Source of the DNA: Oscillospiraceae bacterium
Lineage (GTDB): Bacteria; Bacillota; Clostridia; Oscillospirales; Ruminococcaceae
NCBI GenBank assembly: GCA_017483465.1
Contig: JAFUWN010000009.1
Location: 30,233-94,232, forward strand
DNA length: 64,000 nt
Direction: 5' to 3'
The stretch's first letter is position 1. Every line of letters starts with the position of its first letter. A program made the translations under genes and the position numbers. This document shows positions 23,453 through 33,073 of the stretch, in pieces. The notes beneath the pieces were generated by a model that had not been told where the DNA came from, did no database searches, and worked only from the letters and a program-made list of their open reading frames with translations.

Positions 23453-25399
23453 TTGAAACCCAAGTATCATGCAGCACTCTGGGGGCTGACCATACTGCTG
23501 CTTCTGCTGACTGTCATCACAGCAGCAGTCTTATATCACAGCGGTACAAAATACAGTTTTCTGTACAGTCTGCCGGCATTTCTGCTTGTGGGTGTCACCG
23601 GATTTACACTCCTTGACTCGCACAGAAACCGCATCCGATATATTGCCCGGCTCAACAAAGAATGCACCGAAGCCGAACTTGCTACATTCCAGCAGCTTGA
23701 TATGGGGCTGTGTGTTCTGGATGAAGAAGGCATTCTTCTGCATTATAACGAATATTTCAGCGAACATATTCTCGATGCCGAAGACATGTTCGGCCGGGAA
23801 CTCGGCAGTTTTCTGCCTTTGAATACTTCTCTGGATTTTCAGGAAATTCACTGGCAGGACTGTTATTATCAGGTCAGAGCTGTTTCCTATCAGGGACAGG
23901 AAAAAAATCTGACTGCATTTCTCTGGAGAGATATTACAGAACTTGAAAAAATCAGACAGGATTATCATAATTCCCGTCCCTGTGTCATGTTGATTATTGT
24001 CGATAACTATGAAGATTTAATCCAGAATGCCAAAGAAAGTGTCCGTCTTGAGCTGAGTGCTTCGATTGAAAAACTGCTTGAACAGTTTATTTCTCAGACC
24101 AACGGCATTCTCAAGCGGCTCCGGAACGATAAATTTATTGCCGTTCTTGAAGAAGAACATGTGCAGGCTCTGATTGCAGAAAAATTCCGGATTCTGGACG
24201 ATGCCCGCAATATTCATGCCGATGACAAGAACTGTGTGACATTCTCGATCGGCGTGGGTGCAGGTGCGGTCAATATGCAGGAAAGTGAAACCTGGGCGGG
24301 TCAGTGTCTGGATATGGCTCTTGGCCGGGGAGGAGATCAGGCCGCTGTCAAATCTGATGAAGGCTTCCGGTTTTTCGGCGGTGTCTCCAAAGGTGTCGAG
24401 AAAAAATCCAGAGCTAAAACCAGAATTATCGCCCAGGCCATTCAGGATTTAATCCTGAACAGCTCGAATGTTTATCTGATGGGTCACAGATTTGGTGATC
24501 TGGATTCCATCGGCTCGGCCTGCGGTCTTGCCGGAGCGGTCAGACTGATGGAAATCCCTGTGAATGTTGTAGTGGATCCGGAAAAGAATCTCTCAAAACA
24601 GCTGATTTCTCTTGCCGAAGCAGATCTCGGAAAAGATCTGTTTCTGACTCCGCAGCAGGCAATTGATACCATCACGGATGATACACTTCTGATTATTGTC
24701 GATACGCATAACAAAGACATTCTGGAGAGTCAGAAATTATATCAGTCTGCCAAAAAAGTTGTTGTGATTGACCATCACAGAAAAAATGTCAATTATGTAG
24801 ACAATGCCGTTGTTTTTCATCATGAGCCTTATGCCTCTTCTGCCTGTGAGATGGTAACGGAACTGATTCAATATTTCAAGCTTGATCAGGCTGTCAGCTC
24901 CTGCTGTGCGGACTGTCTGCTTTCCGGCATCATGCTAGATACGAAAAATTTCGTCATGCGTACCGGAGTCCGGACGTTTGAAGCCGCCGCCTATCTGAAA
25001 AAAATCGGTGCAGATACGGTAAAAGTCAAAGGCCTGTTCTCCGGTTCGATTGAAGCCTATAAAAGCCGTGCAGAAATTGTCGGTTCGGCTGAGATTATCG
25101 GCTGTCATGCAGTCGCCATTGCTCCGGAAAGAACACCGGAAGTCCGTCTTGTTGCACCCCAGGCCGCTGATGAATTACTAAGCATTTCGCATGTAGATGC
25201 CGCTTTTGTCATTTATGCCGTTCAGGACTCTGTTTCGGTTTCCGCCCGTTCGTTAGGAGCTGTCAATGTACAGGTGATTATGGAACAGCTCGGCGGCGGC
25301 GGTCATCAGACAATGGCTGCCACACAGATACAGAACAGTACGCCGGAAGAAGTAAAACAACAGCTTCTTGCCGTGCTTGCCGAACTCCCGGCAGATTAA
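23453..25399 (+). CDS. gdpP: Cyclic-di-AMP phosphodiesterase GdpP
   Basis: 648 residues, membrane bound. Two N-terminal membrane helices (about 8-55), a PAS-like region (about 70-150), a degenerate GGDEF domain (about 165-300), then DHH (about 325-480) and DHHA1 (about 560-640) domains. Metal motifs: GHRFGDLDSIGSA, IVDTHNK and VIDHHRK; the C-terminal GGGGHQTMAA binds nucleotide. It hydrolyses c-di-AMP to pApA and so controls potassium and wall homeostasis. The start is TTG at 23453 after AAAGGGG. It lies 38 bases after rnj and ahead of rplI-dnaB, the arrangement known from many Firmicutes. Confidence 0.95.
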   Translation: MKPKYHAALWGLTILLLLLTVITAAVLYHSGTKYSFLYSLPAFLLVGVTGFTLLDSHRNRIRYIARLNKECTEAELATFQQLDMGLCVLDEEGILLHYNEYFSEHILDAEDMFGRELGSFLPLNTSLDFQEIHWQDCYYQVRAVSYQGQEKNLTAFLWRDITELEKIRQDYHNSRPCVMLIIVDNYEDLIQNAKESVRLELSASIEKLLEQFISQTNGILKRLRNDKFIAVLEEEHVQALIAEKFRILDDARNIHADDKNCVTFSIGVGAGAVNMQESETWAGQCLDMALGRGGDQAAVKSDEGFRFFGGVSKGVEKKSRAKTRIIAQAIQDLILNSSNVYLMGHRFGDLDSIGSACGLAGAVRLMEIPVNVVVDPEKNLSKQLISLAEADLGKDLFLTPQQAIDTITDDTLLIIVDTHNKDILESQKLYQSAKKVVVIDHHRKNVNYVDNAVVFHHEPYASSACEMVTELIQYFKLDQAVSSCCADCLLSGIMLDTKNFVMRTGVRTFEAAAYLKKIGADTVKVKGLFSGSIEAYKSRAEIVGSAEIIGCHAVAIAPERTPEVRLVAPQAADELLSISHVDAAFVIYAVQDSVSVSARSLGAVNVQVIMEQLGGGGHQTMAATQIQNSTPEEVKQQLLAVLAELPAD

Positions 25400-25404
25400 T
25401 CATG

Positions 25405-25425
25405 ATAATTAATTTTATTAATTAT
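25405..25425 (+). repeat. A+T-only inverted repeat upstream of rplI
   Basis: ATAATTAAT (25405-25413) and ATTAATTAT (25417-25425) around TTT, a perfect 9-bp palindrome in the gdpP-rplI gap. It could be a weak RNA hairpin or a DNA-binding site; nothing else supports a function. Confidence 0.45.
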
Positions 25426-25463
25426 AAATTTATTTTACTTAGCAGAAAGGATGAAGATTTCCG

Positions 25464-25910
25464 ATGAAAGTTATTTTTATTCAGGATGTCAAAGGCTCTG
25501 CCAAAAAAGGCGATATGAAAGAAGTCGCCGACGGCTATGCCCGCAATATGCTTCTGAAAAAAGGTCTTGCTGTTGAAGCCACTCCTGAAAATATCAACAA
25601 GCTTCAGGGGCAGAAAGCTTCCGCACAGCACAAAAAAGACGTAGAAAAGCAGAATGCCGAAGAAATCAAAGCTGTCATCGACGGCAAAACGGTAACAATT
25701 AAAGCCAAGGCCGGCACCGGCAGCAGACTGTTCGGTTCTGTGACATCTGCACAGATCGCTCAGGAACTCGAAAAACAGTACGGCCAGAAAATTGACAAGA
25801 AAAAAATCGGCCTGAAATCAGAAATCAAGGCATTCGGCAGTTTTTCTGCGGAAATCCGCCTGTATACCGGAATTTCAGCCAATATCGGCATTGAAGTCAT
25901 CGAAGCATAA
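25464..25910 (+). CDS. rplI: 50S ribosomal protein L9
   Basis: 148 residues, normal length. The N-terminal RNA-binding domain shows [17 protein letters not shown] and [16 protein letters not shown]; a connecting helix and the C-terminal domain ([14 protein letters not shown]) follow. It binds 23S rRNA at the base of the L1 stalk. The binding site is AGAAAGGATGA. It lies between gdpP and dnaB as in B. subtilis. Confidence 0.97.
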   Translation: MKVIFIQDVKGSAKKGDMKEVADGYARNMLLKKGLAVEATPENINKLQGQKASAQHKKDVEKQNAEEIKAVIDGKTVTIKAKAGTGSRLFGSVTSAQIAQELEKQYGQKIDKKKIGLKSEIKAFGSFSAEIRLYTGISANIGIEVIEA

Positions 25911-25916
25911 CATCAC

Positions 25917-25945
25917 GGGCGGCATTCTGAAAGCCGCCCTTTATT
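25917..25945 (+). terminator. Weak terminator or attenuator between rplI and dnaB
   Basis: GGGCGGC (25917-25923) and GCCGCCC (25933-25939) with a 9-base loop, then TTTATT. The short T tract suggests partial termination, lowering dnaB relative to rplI. Confidence 0.5.
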
Positions 25946-25964
25946 CAGGGAAAGGGGAGTATTT

Positions 25965-27305
25965 ATGCCTGATTTTGAACAGCTCAGTATGCCTTACAGT
26001 CTGGATGCAGAACAGACAATCTTAGGAGCAATTCTAATTGATTCAGATTCTCTCGGCATGGTAATGGAACAGATCAAGCCGGAGTGCTTCTATGTCGAAC
26101 AGCACAGGGCATTGTTTACTGTCATCACAACAATGGCCGCTTCCGGACATCATATTGATGCTATCACAGTTCTGGATAAAGCCGTGAATGCACATATTTT
26201 CGAGAATGCCGCAGAAGGAAGGAATTATCTTGCCAATCTGGTGGAGCTTGTTCCGACTACGGCAAATCTGGCAAGTTACTGTAAAATTGTTGCGAATAAA
26301 TATTATATCCGCTCTCTTGCAGAAACAGCACAGAAAATTCTGCATGATATTCAGAACGGCGAAACCAATGCACAAATGCTGCTTGACAGTGCCGAACAGC
26401 AGATTTTTTCAATCCGTCAGGGCAGAGATATCAGCGGTCTGACACCCATCCGGGAGGTCGTAGCAGATACTTATAATCAGATCGGCCGTCTTGCAGGGCC
26501 TGACAGGGAAAAATACAAAGGCATGGGCACAGGCTTTGCTTATCTGGACAGCCTGATTTCCGGTCTGAACAAATCTGATCTGATTCTGGTCGCTGCCCGT
26601 CCGGCAATGGGGAAAACCGCCTTTGCATTGAATCTGGCTCAGAACGTAGCGAAAACCCATCCGGACGAAGCTGTCTGCATTTTCTCACTGGAAATGCCGA
26701 GAACACAGCTGGCTGCCCGTTTATTATCCACCTCTGCACAGGTGGATTCCAATAAACTCCGCAACGGCAGACTCAGCGGTGATGACTGGCTCCGGCTGGC
26801 CGCAGGTGCAAGCTATCTGAGCAATATGCCGATTTATATTGATGATACCGCAAGTATCACCGTACCGCAGATCAAGGCCAAACTCCGGAGAATCAAGAAT
26901 CTCGGACTTGTGGTAATTGATTATCTCGGCCTGATTCAGAGTACGCTCAGAACCGAAAATAAAGTCCAGGTTGTTGCAGAAATTACCCGTCAGCTCAAGA
27001 TCATGGCAAAAGAACTCAACGTACCTGTGATTTTATTATCCCAGCTTTCCAGAGGCCCGGAAAGCCGTACAGATAAAAGGCCGATGCTTTCTGATCTGCG
27101 TGATTCCGGCTCAATCGAACAGGATGCCGATATTGTGTTATTTCTCTATCGTGATGCGTATTATAATAAGGACAGCAAAACACCGAACGTAGCAGAATGC
27201 ATTGTTGCTAAAAACCGCCACGGAGAATGCGGTACAGCTAATCTGATCTGGGACGGACAGTTCACAAGATTTTCTTCTATGGAGAAATCCGATGCATCCG
27301 CCTGA
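25965..27305 (+). CDS. dnaB: Replicative DNA helicase DnaB
   Basis: 446 residues. The N-terminal domain (about 1-150; SLDAEQTILGAILID) binds primase, and the RecA-like C-terminal ATPase has Walker A ARPAMGKTAFAL near residue 210, Walker B LVVIDYLGLI and the DnaB motif LSDLRDSGSIEQDADIV. It is the hexameric helicase that unwinds DNA at the replication fork. The ATG follows AAAGGGG, and the gene overlaps tilS by 14 bases. Confidence 0.97.
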   Translation: MPDFEQLSMPYSLDAEQTILGAILIDSDSLGMVMEQIKPECFYVEQHRALFTVITTMAASGHHIDAITVLDKAVNAHIFENAAEGRNYLANLVELVPTTANLASYCKIVANKYYIRSLAETAQKILHDIQNGETNAQMLLDSAEQQIFSIRQGRDISGLTPIREVVADTYNQIGRLAGPDREKYKGMGTGFAYLDSLISGLNKSDLILVAARPAMGKTAFALNLAQNVAKTHPDEAVCIFSLEMPRTQLAARLLSTSAQVDSNKLRNGRLSGDDWLRLAAGASYLSNMPIYIDDTASITVPQIKAKLRRIKNLGLVVIDYLGLIQSTLRTENKVQVVAEITRQLKIMAKELNVPVILLSQLSRGPESRTDKRPMLSDLRDSGSIEQDADIVLFLYRDAYYNKDSKTPNVAECIVAKNRHGECGTANLIWDGQFTRFSSMEKSDASA

Positions 27306-28659
27306 GGCAGTCAGAACGTTTCTGGACAAGTATCAGATTCAGAATACGCATATCACCTGTGCATTATCCGGCGGAGCAGACAGTGTTTGTTTATTATACT
27401 GCCTGCTGAAATATCAGAAAAAATATCATCTGGAAATTTCAGCGATACACATTCAGCATAATCTGCGTGGGGAAGAGAGTCTCCGGGATGAAAATTTCTG
27501 CCGTTCACTGTGTGAAGCGTTCAGGATTTCTCTGAAAGTGATTTCTGTCGATGTACAGGCTTATCAGCAGCAGCACGGCATTTCAGTTGAGACCGCCGCC
27601 CGTGAATGCCGGTATCAGGCTTTTGCAGAACATGCCAGGGGTCTTGTTGCCACGGCACATACTGCATCTGATCAGCTGGAAACCGTACTTTTCCGGCTTG
27701 CGAGAGGTACAGGCACAAAAGGGCTCTGCGGCATTCCTGAACGCCGTGGAAATTATATCCGGCCTTTATTGCAGTCCGGCCGGAAAGAAATTGAAACATT
27801 CCTGTCTGATCAGAATCTTGTCTATATCACAGATTCTACTAATCTCGATACGGTCTATACAAGAAATTTCATCCGGCATAAGATCACCCCGCTGTTTTCA
27901 GAGCTTTGTCCGAACGGTGCGGAACATTCTGTTTCTATGATGACAGATATTCTCACACAGGAAGAAAATTTTCTGGAGCAGACTGCTCAGGCTGTTTATA
28001 TTCAGCATTATAAAAATCATACCATGCAGAATCTGGACAGTCTTCATCCGGCATTACAAAGACGCTGTATTGCTCTGTTTCTGGAGGAAAATCAGATCAA
28101 GCCGGATTACCGCATGATTCTCATGATTCAGAAAATAATTTCTCATGGCGGTCAGGCTGAAATCATCCGAGGCAAAATCACAGCCCGAGTCAGTCAGCAT
28201 ATTTTATTTCTGGAAAAACAGCGTTCTGAGATTTCTGAAAAGATTCTGCAAATCGGCGAAAATCAGCTTTTTCCGGAATATCTTGTCAAAACGGAACTGA
28301 TCACAAGAAAAAATTCTGCTGAATTTGAAAAAATTCACACATTGTTTGCAAATTCTGCTTTGGATTATGATATAATAAAAGGGTCCGCAGTTCTGCATGA
28401 CAGAAAAAACGGCCTGCACTTCCGGCCGGCCGGAAAAATGCATACAGTTTCTGTTAAGAAATGGCTTCAGACACAGCCCGTTTCAGAAAGAAAATATCTG
28501 CATTATCTCTCGGATGAAAACGGTCTGCTCTGGGTGCAGAATCTGGGCATTGCCGAACGTGCCGCCGTCACAAAAGCGACACGGCATATGCTGATTCTGC
28601 ATGTTCACAGAACTGACACGGAATCAACATCAGACTATCACAATTCTGATGTATACTAA
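27292..28659 (+). CDS. tilS: tRNA(Ile)-lysidine synthase
   Basis: 455 residues. The PP-loop motif ALSGGADSVCLL near residue 24, HIQHNLRGEES and ATAHTASDQLETVLFRLARG mark the N-terminal adenylation domain; TilS substrate-binding domains follow. It converts the wobble cytidine of tRNA-Ile(CAU) to lysidine so that AUA is read as Ile. It starts inside the dnaB 3' end. The 3' end of the gene probably contains the start region of the ftsH transcript. Confidence 0.94.
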   Translation: MHPPEAVRTFLDKYQIQNTHITCALSGGADSVCLLYCLLKYQKKYHLEISAIHIQHNLRGEESLRDENFCRSLCEAFRISLKVISVDVQAYQQQHGISVETAARECRYQAFAEHARGLVATAHTASDQLETVLFRLARGTGTKGLCGIPERRGNYIRPLLQSGRKEIETFLSDQNLVYITDSTNLDTVYTRNFIRHKITPLFSELCPNGAEHSVSMMTDILTQEENFLEQTAQAVYIQHYKNHTMQNLDSLHPALQRRCIALFLEENQIKPDYRMILMIQKIISHGGQAEIIRGKITARVSQHILFLEKQRSEISEKILQIGENQLFPEYLVKTELITRKNSAEFEKIHTLFANSALDYDIIKGSAVLHDRKNGLHFRPAGKMHTVSVKKWLQTQPVSERKYLHYLSDENGLLWVQNLGIAERAAVTKATRHMLILHVHRTDTESTSDYHNSDVY

Positions 28660-28671
28660 ATCATCAAAAAA

Positions 28672-28698
28672 TTAGCAGTCTCACTTTGAGAGTGCCAA
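28672..28698 (+). promoter_or_regulatory. CIRCE element (HrcA operator) upstream of ftsH
   Basis: TTAGCAGTC (28672-28680), nine bases, GAGTGCCAA (28690-28698). The CIRCE consensus is TTAGCACTC-N9-GAGTGCTAA; 16 of 18 arm positions match. It lies 56 bases before the ftsH start, downstream of a weak -10 candidate TATACT (about 28652). It implies HrcA heat-shock control of ftsH. No hrcA, groEL or dnaK gene is in the window. Confidence 0.85.
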
Positions 28699-28753
28699 TT
28701 TTTCAGATATTATTTATTCTACAGAAAGTCAAAGTCAAAAAGGAGTGAAGCAC

Positions 28754-30661
28754 TTGACACCAAAAAGAAGCAGAGGCATTGCAGCCTATCTGATTATCGC
28801 AGCATTGCTGATTTTCCTTGCAGTCTATATGCTGCCCCGCCTCAACGAGAAAGAACCGGAATACACATATTCAGAGATCGTTTCGCATTTTGATAATCTT
28901 GAAGTCAAAGAGTATACACTCGATCTGGGAACAGGTGAACTGAATCTGACACTTAATGATAATGATGAAGTCACTTATTCTGTTCCGAATGTTTCTCTTT
29001 TCCTGAACGATACGGAAGATTACAGAATCAAGTATAACGAGAAAAATCCGGATGCTCCTCTGGAACAGGATTATTACAAGATTACAGACAATTCCTGGCT
29101 GATTACCTATGTTCCGACATTGATTATACTGGTCATGGGTATTGTGCTGTTTGTGTTCATGATGCGTCAGGCAGGGGGAACCAAATACACGAATTTCGGA
29201 AAGGCCAATATCAAGACACAGGCCGACAGCAAAAAGGCAACGTTCAAAGATGTTGCCGGTGCGGATGAAGAAAAATTCGAGATGGCCGAAATCGTGGATT
29301 TTCTTAAAAATCCGAGAAAATATGCCGAAATCGGTGCAAGAATCCCGAAAGGCGTTCTGCTGTTAGGCCCTCCCGGAACCGGTAAAACTCTGCTTGCAAG
29401 AGCAGTCGCCGGAGAAGCAGGCTGTCCGTTCTATCCGATTTCCGGTTCTGATTTCGTGGAAATGTTTGTCGGTGTCGGTGCCTCACGAGTGCGTGACCTG
29501 TTCGATACGGCAAAGAGAAACGCTCCCTCTATTATTTTTATTGATGAAATCGATGCAGTCGGCCGTCACAGAGGTGCAGGCCTCGGCGGCGGTCATGACG
29601 AACGTGAACAGACCCTGAACCAGCTGCTCGTGGAAATGGACGGCTTTACCGGAAATGAGAGCGTGATCGTCATTGCTGCGACAAACAGACGTGATATTCT
29701 TGACCCTGCTTTGCTCCGTCCAGGCAGATTTGACAGACAAATCGTTGTCGGCTATCCGGATATCAAAGGCAGAGAAGATATTCTGAAAGTGCATACCAAA
29801 GGCAAGCCCCTTGCTCCGGATGTCAATCTGACAGATATTGCCAAAACAACAGTCGGCTTTACCGGTGCGGATTTAGAGAATCTCACAAACGAAGCCGCTC
29901 TGCTTGCCGCAAGAGCCAACAGAAAATCAATCACCAATCAGGATATTGCAGAAGCAACAATCAAAGTCGTAGCAGGCCCTGAAAAGAAATCCAGAGTCAA
30001 AACCGAACGGGAAGTGAAACTGACTGCTTATCACGAAGCCGGTCATGCAATCTGCACATATTACTGCCCGCATCAGGATAAAGTGCATCAGATCTCGATC
30101 ATTCCCAGAGGTATGGCCGGAGGCTATACGCTGTCACTTCCGGAACATGATAAATCTTATAACAGTCTGAAAGAAATGCATGAAGAAATTATCGTTCTGC
30201 TCGGCGGACGGGTTGCCGAAAAGCTGATCATGGATGATATTTCAACAGGTGCCTCCAACGATCTGGAACGTGCTACCCAGACCGCAAGAAACATGATTAC
30301 CCGCTACGGATTCAGCGAAAAGCTAGGCCCTGTTGTCTATGGCAACGATCAGAGCGAACCGTTTCTCGGACGTGATTTCAGCAGTACGCCGAATTATTCC
30401 AATGAAGTAGCCGCTGAAATCGATGCCGAAATCAGAAACTTCGTAGAACAGGGTTATGCTAAGGCAGAAGAAATTCTCCGTACACATATTGATCAGCTGC
30501 ATACTGTCGCACAGTATCTGATCAGACATGAGAAAATCGAAGGCCCTGACTTTGAAAAGCTCATGAAAGGCGAATCTCTGGATTTTCCGGAGGAATCTCC
30601 GGCAGAACCGGAACAGCCTAAAACAGATTTAACCAAATCGGAAAAGCCTGAAAGTTTTTAA
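28754..30661 (+). CDS. ftsH: ATP-dependent zinc metalloprotease FtsH
   Basis: About 635 residues. An N-terminal membrane helix (about 9-27), an external domain, a second helix (about 118-138), then the AAA+ domain with Walker A GPPGTGKT, Walker [12 protein letters not shown], the second region of homology [20 protein letters not shown], and the peptidase domain with HEAGH. The tail is Pro/Glu-rich. It degrades misfolded membrane proteins and regulatory substrates. TTG at 28754 sits eight bases after AAGGAG; GTG at 28745 overlaps that site and is less likely. The upstream CIRCE element points to heat-shock control. Confidence 0.95.
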   Translation: MTPKRSRGIAAYLIIAALLIFLAVYMLPRLNEKEPEYTYSEIVSHFDNLEVKEYTLDLGTGELNLTLNDNDEVTYSVPNVSLFLNDTEDYRIKYNEKNPDAPLEQDYYKITDNSWLITYVPTLIILVMGIVLFVFMMRQAGGTKYTNFGKANIKTQADSKKATFKDVAGADEEKFEMAEIVDFLKNPRKYAEIGARIPKGVLLLGPPGTGKTLLARAVAGEAGCPFYPISGSDFVEMFVGVGASRVRDLFDTAKRNAPSIIFIDEIDAVGRHRGAGLGGGHDEREQTLNQLLVEMDGFTGNESVIVIAATNRRDILDPALLRPGRFDRQIVVGYPDIKGREDILKVHTKGKPLAPDVNLTDIAKTTVGFTGADLENLTNEAALLAARANRKSITNQDIAEATIKVVAGPEKKSRVKTEREVKLTAYHEAGHAICTYYCPHQDKVHQISIIPRGMAGGYTLSLPEHDKSYNSLKEMHEEIIVLLGGRVAEKLIMDDISTGASNDLERATQTARNMITRYGFSEKLGPVVYGNDQSEPFLGRDFSSTPNYSNEVAAEIDAEIRNFVEQGYAKAEEILRTHIDQLHTVAQYLIRHEKIEGPDFEKLMKGESLDFPEESPAEPEQPKTDLTKSEKPESF

Positions 30662-30672
30662 TCACAAAATCA

Positions 30673-30707
30673 GCCCGGAAGTCAGACTTCCGGGCTTTTG
30701 TTATTTT
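30673..30707 (+). terminator. Terminator of ftsH
   Basis: GCCCGGAAG (30673-30681) and CTTCCGGGC (30687-30695) with a 5-base loop, followed by TTTTGTTATTTTT. Confidence 0.92.
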
Positions 30708-31174
30708 TCTATATGTTTCCGTCTGATCACAGCAATGGCTGTCATATAGACTGCCATAGCAAGGGGGAATCCAAAAACTGTAAAATTCATCAGTATTTCC
30801 GGTTTCATATTATCTGTGAGGCCTAAAATAAAAAGAAAAACAAATACTAAAGCGATCATCATCAGAACTGAAAACAGCAGGGCTATTAAAATATATAATA
30901 TTCTGATTTTTATACTGCATGTATCTAAAATATCAATTCGTTCCGATAAAAAATATTGATAAGAAAAGATCAGATACCCTGCATAGATACAAAATCCTAA
31001 TATATAAAAAAAGAAATGATAGGAATAATTCGCCCCGCTGAAAATGATATCTGCATAATCACCGGTATATCCCCTGCCGATCATCTGAATCATCGCCGAT
31101 ACGCAGGCAATTACTATAGTCACTAACAGATACAGGCATTCGAGGCCTAAAAATTTTAAATATAATTTTCTCAT
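30701..31174 (-). CDS. Small integral membrane protein, unknown
   Basis: 157 residues with about four membrane helices (roughly 8-28, 48-75, 93-118, 128-148) and a basic C-terminus. No family recognised. The start at 31174 has an AGGAG site; an upstream in-frame ATG would add 16 polar residues. It has a consensus promoter of its own and converges on ftsH. Its role is unknown. Confidence 0.72.
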   Translation of the reverse strand: MRKLYLKFLGLECLYLLVTIVIACVSAMIQMIGRGYTGDYADIIFSGANYSYHFFFYILGFCIYAGYLIFSYQYFLSERIDILDTCSIKIRILYILIALLFSVLMMIALVFVFLFILGLTDNMKPEILMNFTVFGFPLAMAVYMTAIAVIRRKHIEK

Positions 31175-31210
31175 TTTACATCTCCTGAATTTATGATTTT
31201 GATTAATCAT

Positions 31211-31239
31211 ATTATATCTCAATATTGTCTTTCTGTCAA
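31211..31239 (-). promoter_or_regulatory. Consensus promoter of the small membrane protein gene
   Basis: Minus-strand TTGACA (31234-31239) and TATAAT (31211-31216), spacer 17 bases. Confidence 0.85.
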
Positions 31240-31250
31240 TAAGATTCTGT

Positions 31251-31279
31251 GTATAAACTAAAAACTTTCAGGAATACTA
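31251..31279 (+). promoter_or_regulatory. Candidate forespore sigma-F/G promoter of spoVAD
   Basis: GTATA (31251-31255), 15 bases, then GGAATACTA (31271-31279). This is near the sigma-F pattern (GYWTA, GGnnAnMTR) and its AATACTA is one base from the sigma-G -10 CATACTA. No sigma-A promoter is visible here. In B. subtilis spoVA is a sigma-G operon. Confidence 0.45.
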
Positions 31280-31315
31280 ATTGCAGTCAGAAAATTCCTG
31301 AAGGAGGTTTTTATT

Positions 31316-32332
31316 ATGAGAATCGGTTCGAGTATCGCATTCAGTCAGCCGCACTCTCTCTATAGTTTTGCATCCATAGTCGGCCAGAAAGAGGGCGAAG
31401 GCCCTATGAAAAATTATTTCGATAAAATCGAGGCAGACCCGACTTTCGGAGAAAAAAACTGGGAGAAAGCCGAAAGCAGACTCCAGTCTGATACGTTTGC
31501 ACTCGCCCTGCAAAAAGGCAGATTACAACAAATGGATATTGACTGCATCATTGCCGGAGATTTAATCAATCAGTGTACGGGTTCGAGCTTCGCCGTCAGA
31601 GAAACGAAAATCCCGTATTTAGGTGTTTATGGTGCGTGCTCTACTATGGCGGAAAGCCTACTGATCGCCGGAATCTTAATCGACGGCGGTTTTTCAGGAA
31701 AATCCGCAGCTGTGACATCCTCGCACTTCTCAACGGCAGAAAGACAGTTTCGATTTCCCCTCTCCTACGGAGGCCAGAGAACTCCCACAGCTCAATGGAC
31801 ATGCACCGCATCCGGAGCGGCGGTGGTGTCCGCCGAGGGAGGTGCTCCCTTCCTTATGGGCGGATGTATCGGAAAAATTGCCGATCTGGGTGTGACAGAT
31901 ACTTCCAATATGGGAGCGGCTATGGCTCCGGCGGCGGCTGATACGATCATGAGATATTTACAGGACACTCAGACCAATCCGGAAGATTATGATGCGATTG
32001 TTACAGGAGATTTAGGGAATATCGGTTCTCCGCTTCTGATTGATCTGCTGTTAAAGCAAGGCATTAATATCACAGCACAGCATCAGGACTGCGGCTCTCT
32101 GATGTTTGACGAACAGAAACAGGATACTCATGCAGGCGGTTCCGGCTGCGGATGTTCGGCAAGTATCCTGTGCGGCTATTATCTGCCGAAATTGCAGAAT
32201 AACGAATTCAAGAAAATTCTTTTTGCGGCGACCGGAGCGTTATTATCTGCCATGTCTCCACAGCAGGGGGAAAGCATTCCGGGTATCTGCCATCTTGTAG
32301 AAATCAGAAGTCAGGAGGGATTAGCTTGCTGA
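31316..32332 (+). CDS. spoVAD: Stage V sporulation protein AD
   Basis: 338 residues with the thiolase-like fold of SpoVAD. Visible motifs: AGDLINQCTGSSFAVRE, YGACSTMAES, TSSHFSTAERQFRFPLSYG, VTGDLGNIGSPLL and AGGSGCGCSASI. SpoVAD binds dipicolinic acid and is part of the SpoVA channel that loads it into the forespore and releases it during germination. The ribosome binding site is AAGGAGG. It overlaps spoVAE by seven bases. The usual partner spoVAC is not upstream; the preceding gene is an unrelated membrane protein on the other strand. Confidence 0.95.
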   Translation: MRIGSSIAFSQPHSLYSFASIVGQKEGEGPMKNYFDKIEADPTFGEKNWEKAESRLQSDTFALALQKGRLQQMDIDCIIAGDLINQCTGSSFAVRETKIPYLGVYGACSTMAESLLIAGILIDGGFSGKSAAVTSSHFSTAERQFRFPLSYGGQRTPTAQWTCTASGAAVVSAEGGAPFLMGGCIGKIADLGVTDTSNMGAAMAPAAADTIMRYLQDTQTNPEDYDAIVTGDLGNIGSPLLIDLLLKQGINITAQHQDCGSLMFDEQKQDTHAGGSGCGCSASILCGYYLPKLQNNEFKKILFAATGALLSAMSPQQGESIPGICHLVEIRSQEGLAC

Positions 32333-32688
32333 TTGCATTCATCAAAGCATTTCTGATCGGCGGAGTGATCTGTGCAATAGGACAGTTATTGATAGATTAT
32401 ACCAAACTCACTCCGGCCAGAATTTTAACTCTGTATGTCATTGCCGGAGTGATACTCTCCGGACTGGGAATTTATCAGCCTCTGCTGGATTTTGCCGGAG
32501 AGGGTGCAGGCGTTCCGCTGACAGGGTTCGGCCATCTCTTAGCAAAGGGAGTCCGGAAAGCCATTGAAGAACAAGGAGCACTCGGCATTCTGACCGGAGG
32601 GCTGACCTCAGCGGCCGGAGGGATTACAGCGGCTCTGCTCGCCGGACTGACTGCGGCGATTATTTTCAAGAAACGTGCTAAAACCTGA
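32326..32688 (+). CDS. spoVAE: Stage V sporulation protein AE
   Basis: 120 residues with three to four membrane helices. The pattern AFLIGGVICAIGQLLIDYTK, then the PARILTLYVIAGVILSGLGIY block and the glycine-rich GGLTSAAGGITAALLAGL matches SpoVAE. It is a membrane part of the SpoVA dipicolinate channel. The start is TTG at 32326 after GGAGG, inside the end of spoVAD. A terminator follows at once, so the unit is only these two genes. Confidence 0.93.
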   Translation: MLIAFIKAFLIGGVICAIGQLLIDYTKLTPARILTLYVIAGVILSGLGIYQPLLDFAGEGAGVPLTGFGHLLAKGVRKAIEEQGALGILTGGLTSAAGGITAALLAGLTAAIIFKKRAKT

Positions 32689-32694
32689 AAAAAG

Positions 32695-32729
32695 CAGGAT
32701 GCAGAAATTTTCTGCATCCTGTTTTATTT
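32695..32729 (+). terminator. Terminator of spoVAD-spoVAE
   Basis: CAGGATGCAGAAA (32695-32707) and TTTCTGCATCCTG (32709-32721) form a long stem followed by TTTTATTT. On the minus strand a T run also follows, so it may serve the convergent 96-residue gene. Confidence 0.9.
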
Positions 32730-32755
32730 CTCCCTGAGATAAATCAGAAGATATG

Positions 32756-33046
32756 TTAAGGATCAGCAATAAATCCATACTTTTCAAGAAAGGAATAACG
32801 AAAGCCTTTTTGCTTTATATAATCCCAAAAAATCTTTCGTCCTTCATCAGTCAGGTCATTAAGTTCTTGATATTCCAGATAAAGCCAACCGCCTGTTTCA
32901 GTTGATAAAATATCGCCTATATTACATTCTTCTACTCCTATTTCTTCTATTGAAACTGTCCATGGGCTTTCAGGCATGAATGGGCATTCTACTATGACAT
33001 TGCTGTCATCAACCGCTATAACCGCCCAAGTATCTATTGGTATCAT
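32756..33046 (-). CDS. Hypothetical protein, 96 residues
   Basis: No family recognised. An acidic small protein, with a beta-rich N-terminal half (TWAVIAVDDSNVIVECPFM) and an aromatic C-terminal helix (FWDYIKQKGFRYSFLEKYGF); no signal peptide or membrane helix. ATG at 33046 lies eight bases after AAAGGAG. It follows coaX on the same strand with a 27-base gap, so it is probably the last gene of the XRE-coaX unit. Confidence 0.68.
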   Translation of the reverse strand: MIPIDTWAVIAVDDSNVIVECPFMPESPWTVSIEEIGVEECNIGDILSTETGGWLYLEYQELNDLTDEGRKIFWDYIKQKGFRYSFLEKYGFIADP

Positions 33047-33073
33047 GAGACGGTCTCCTTTCAAATTCCGATA

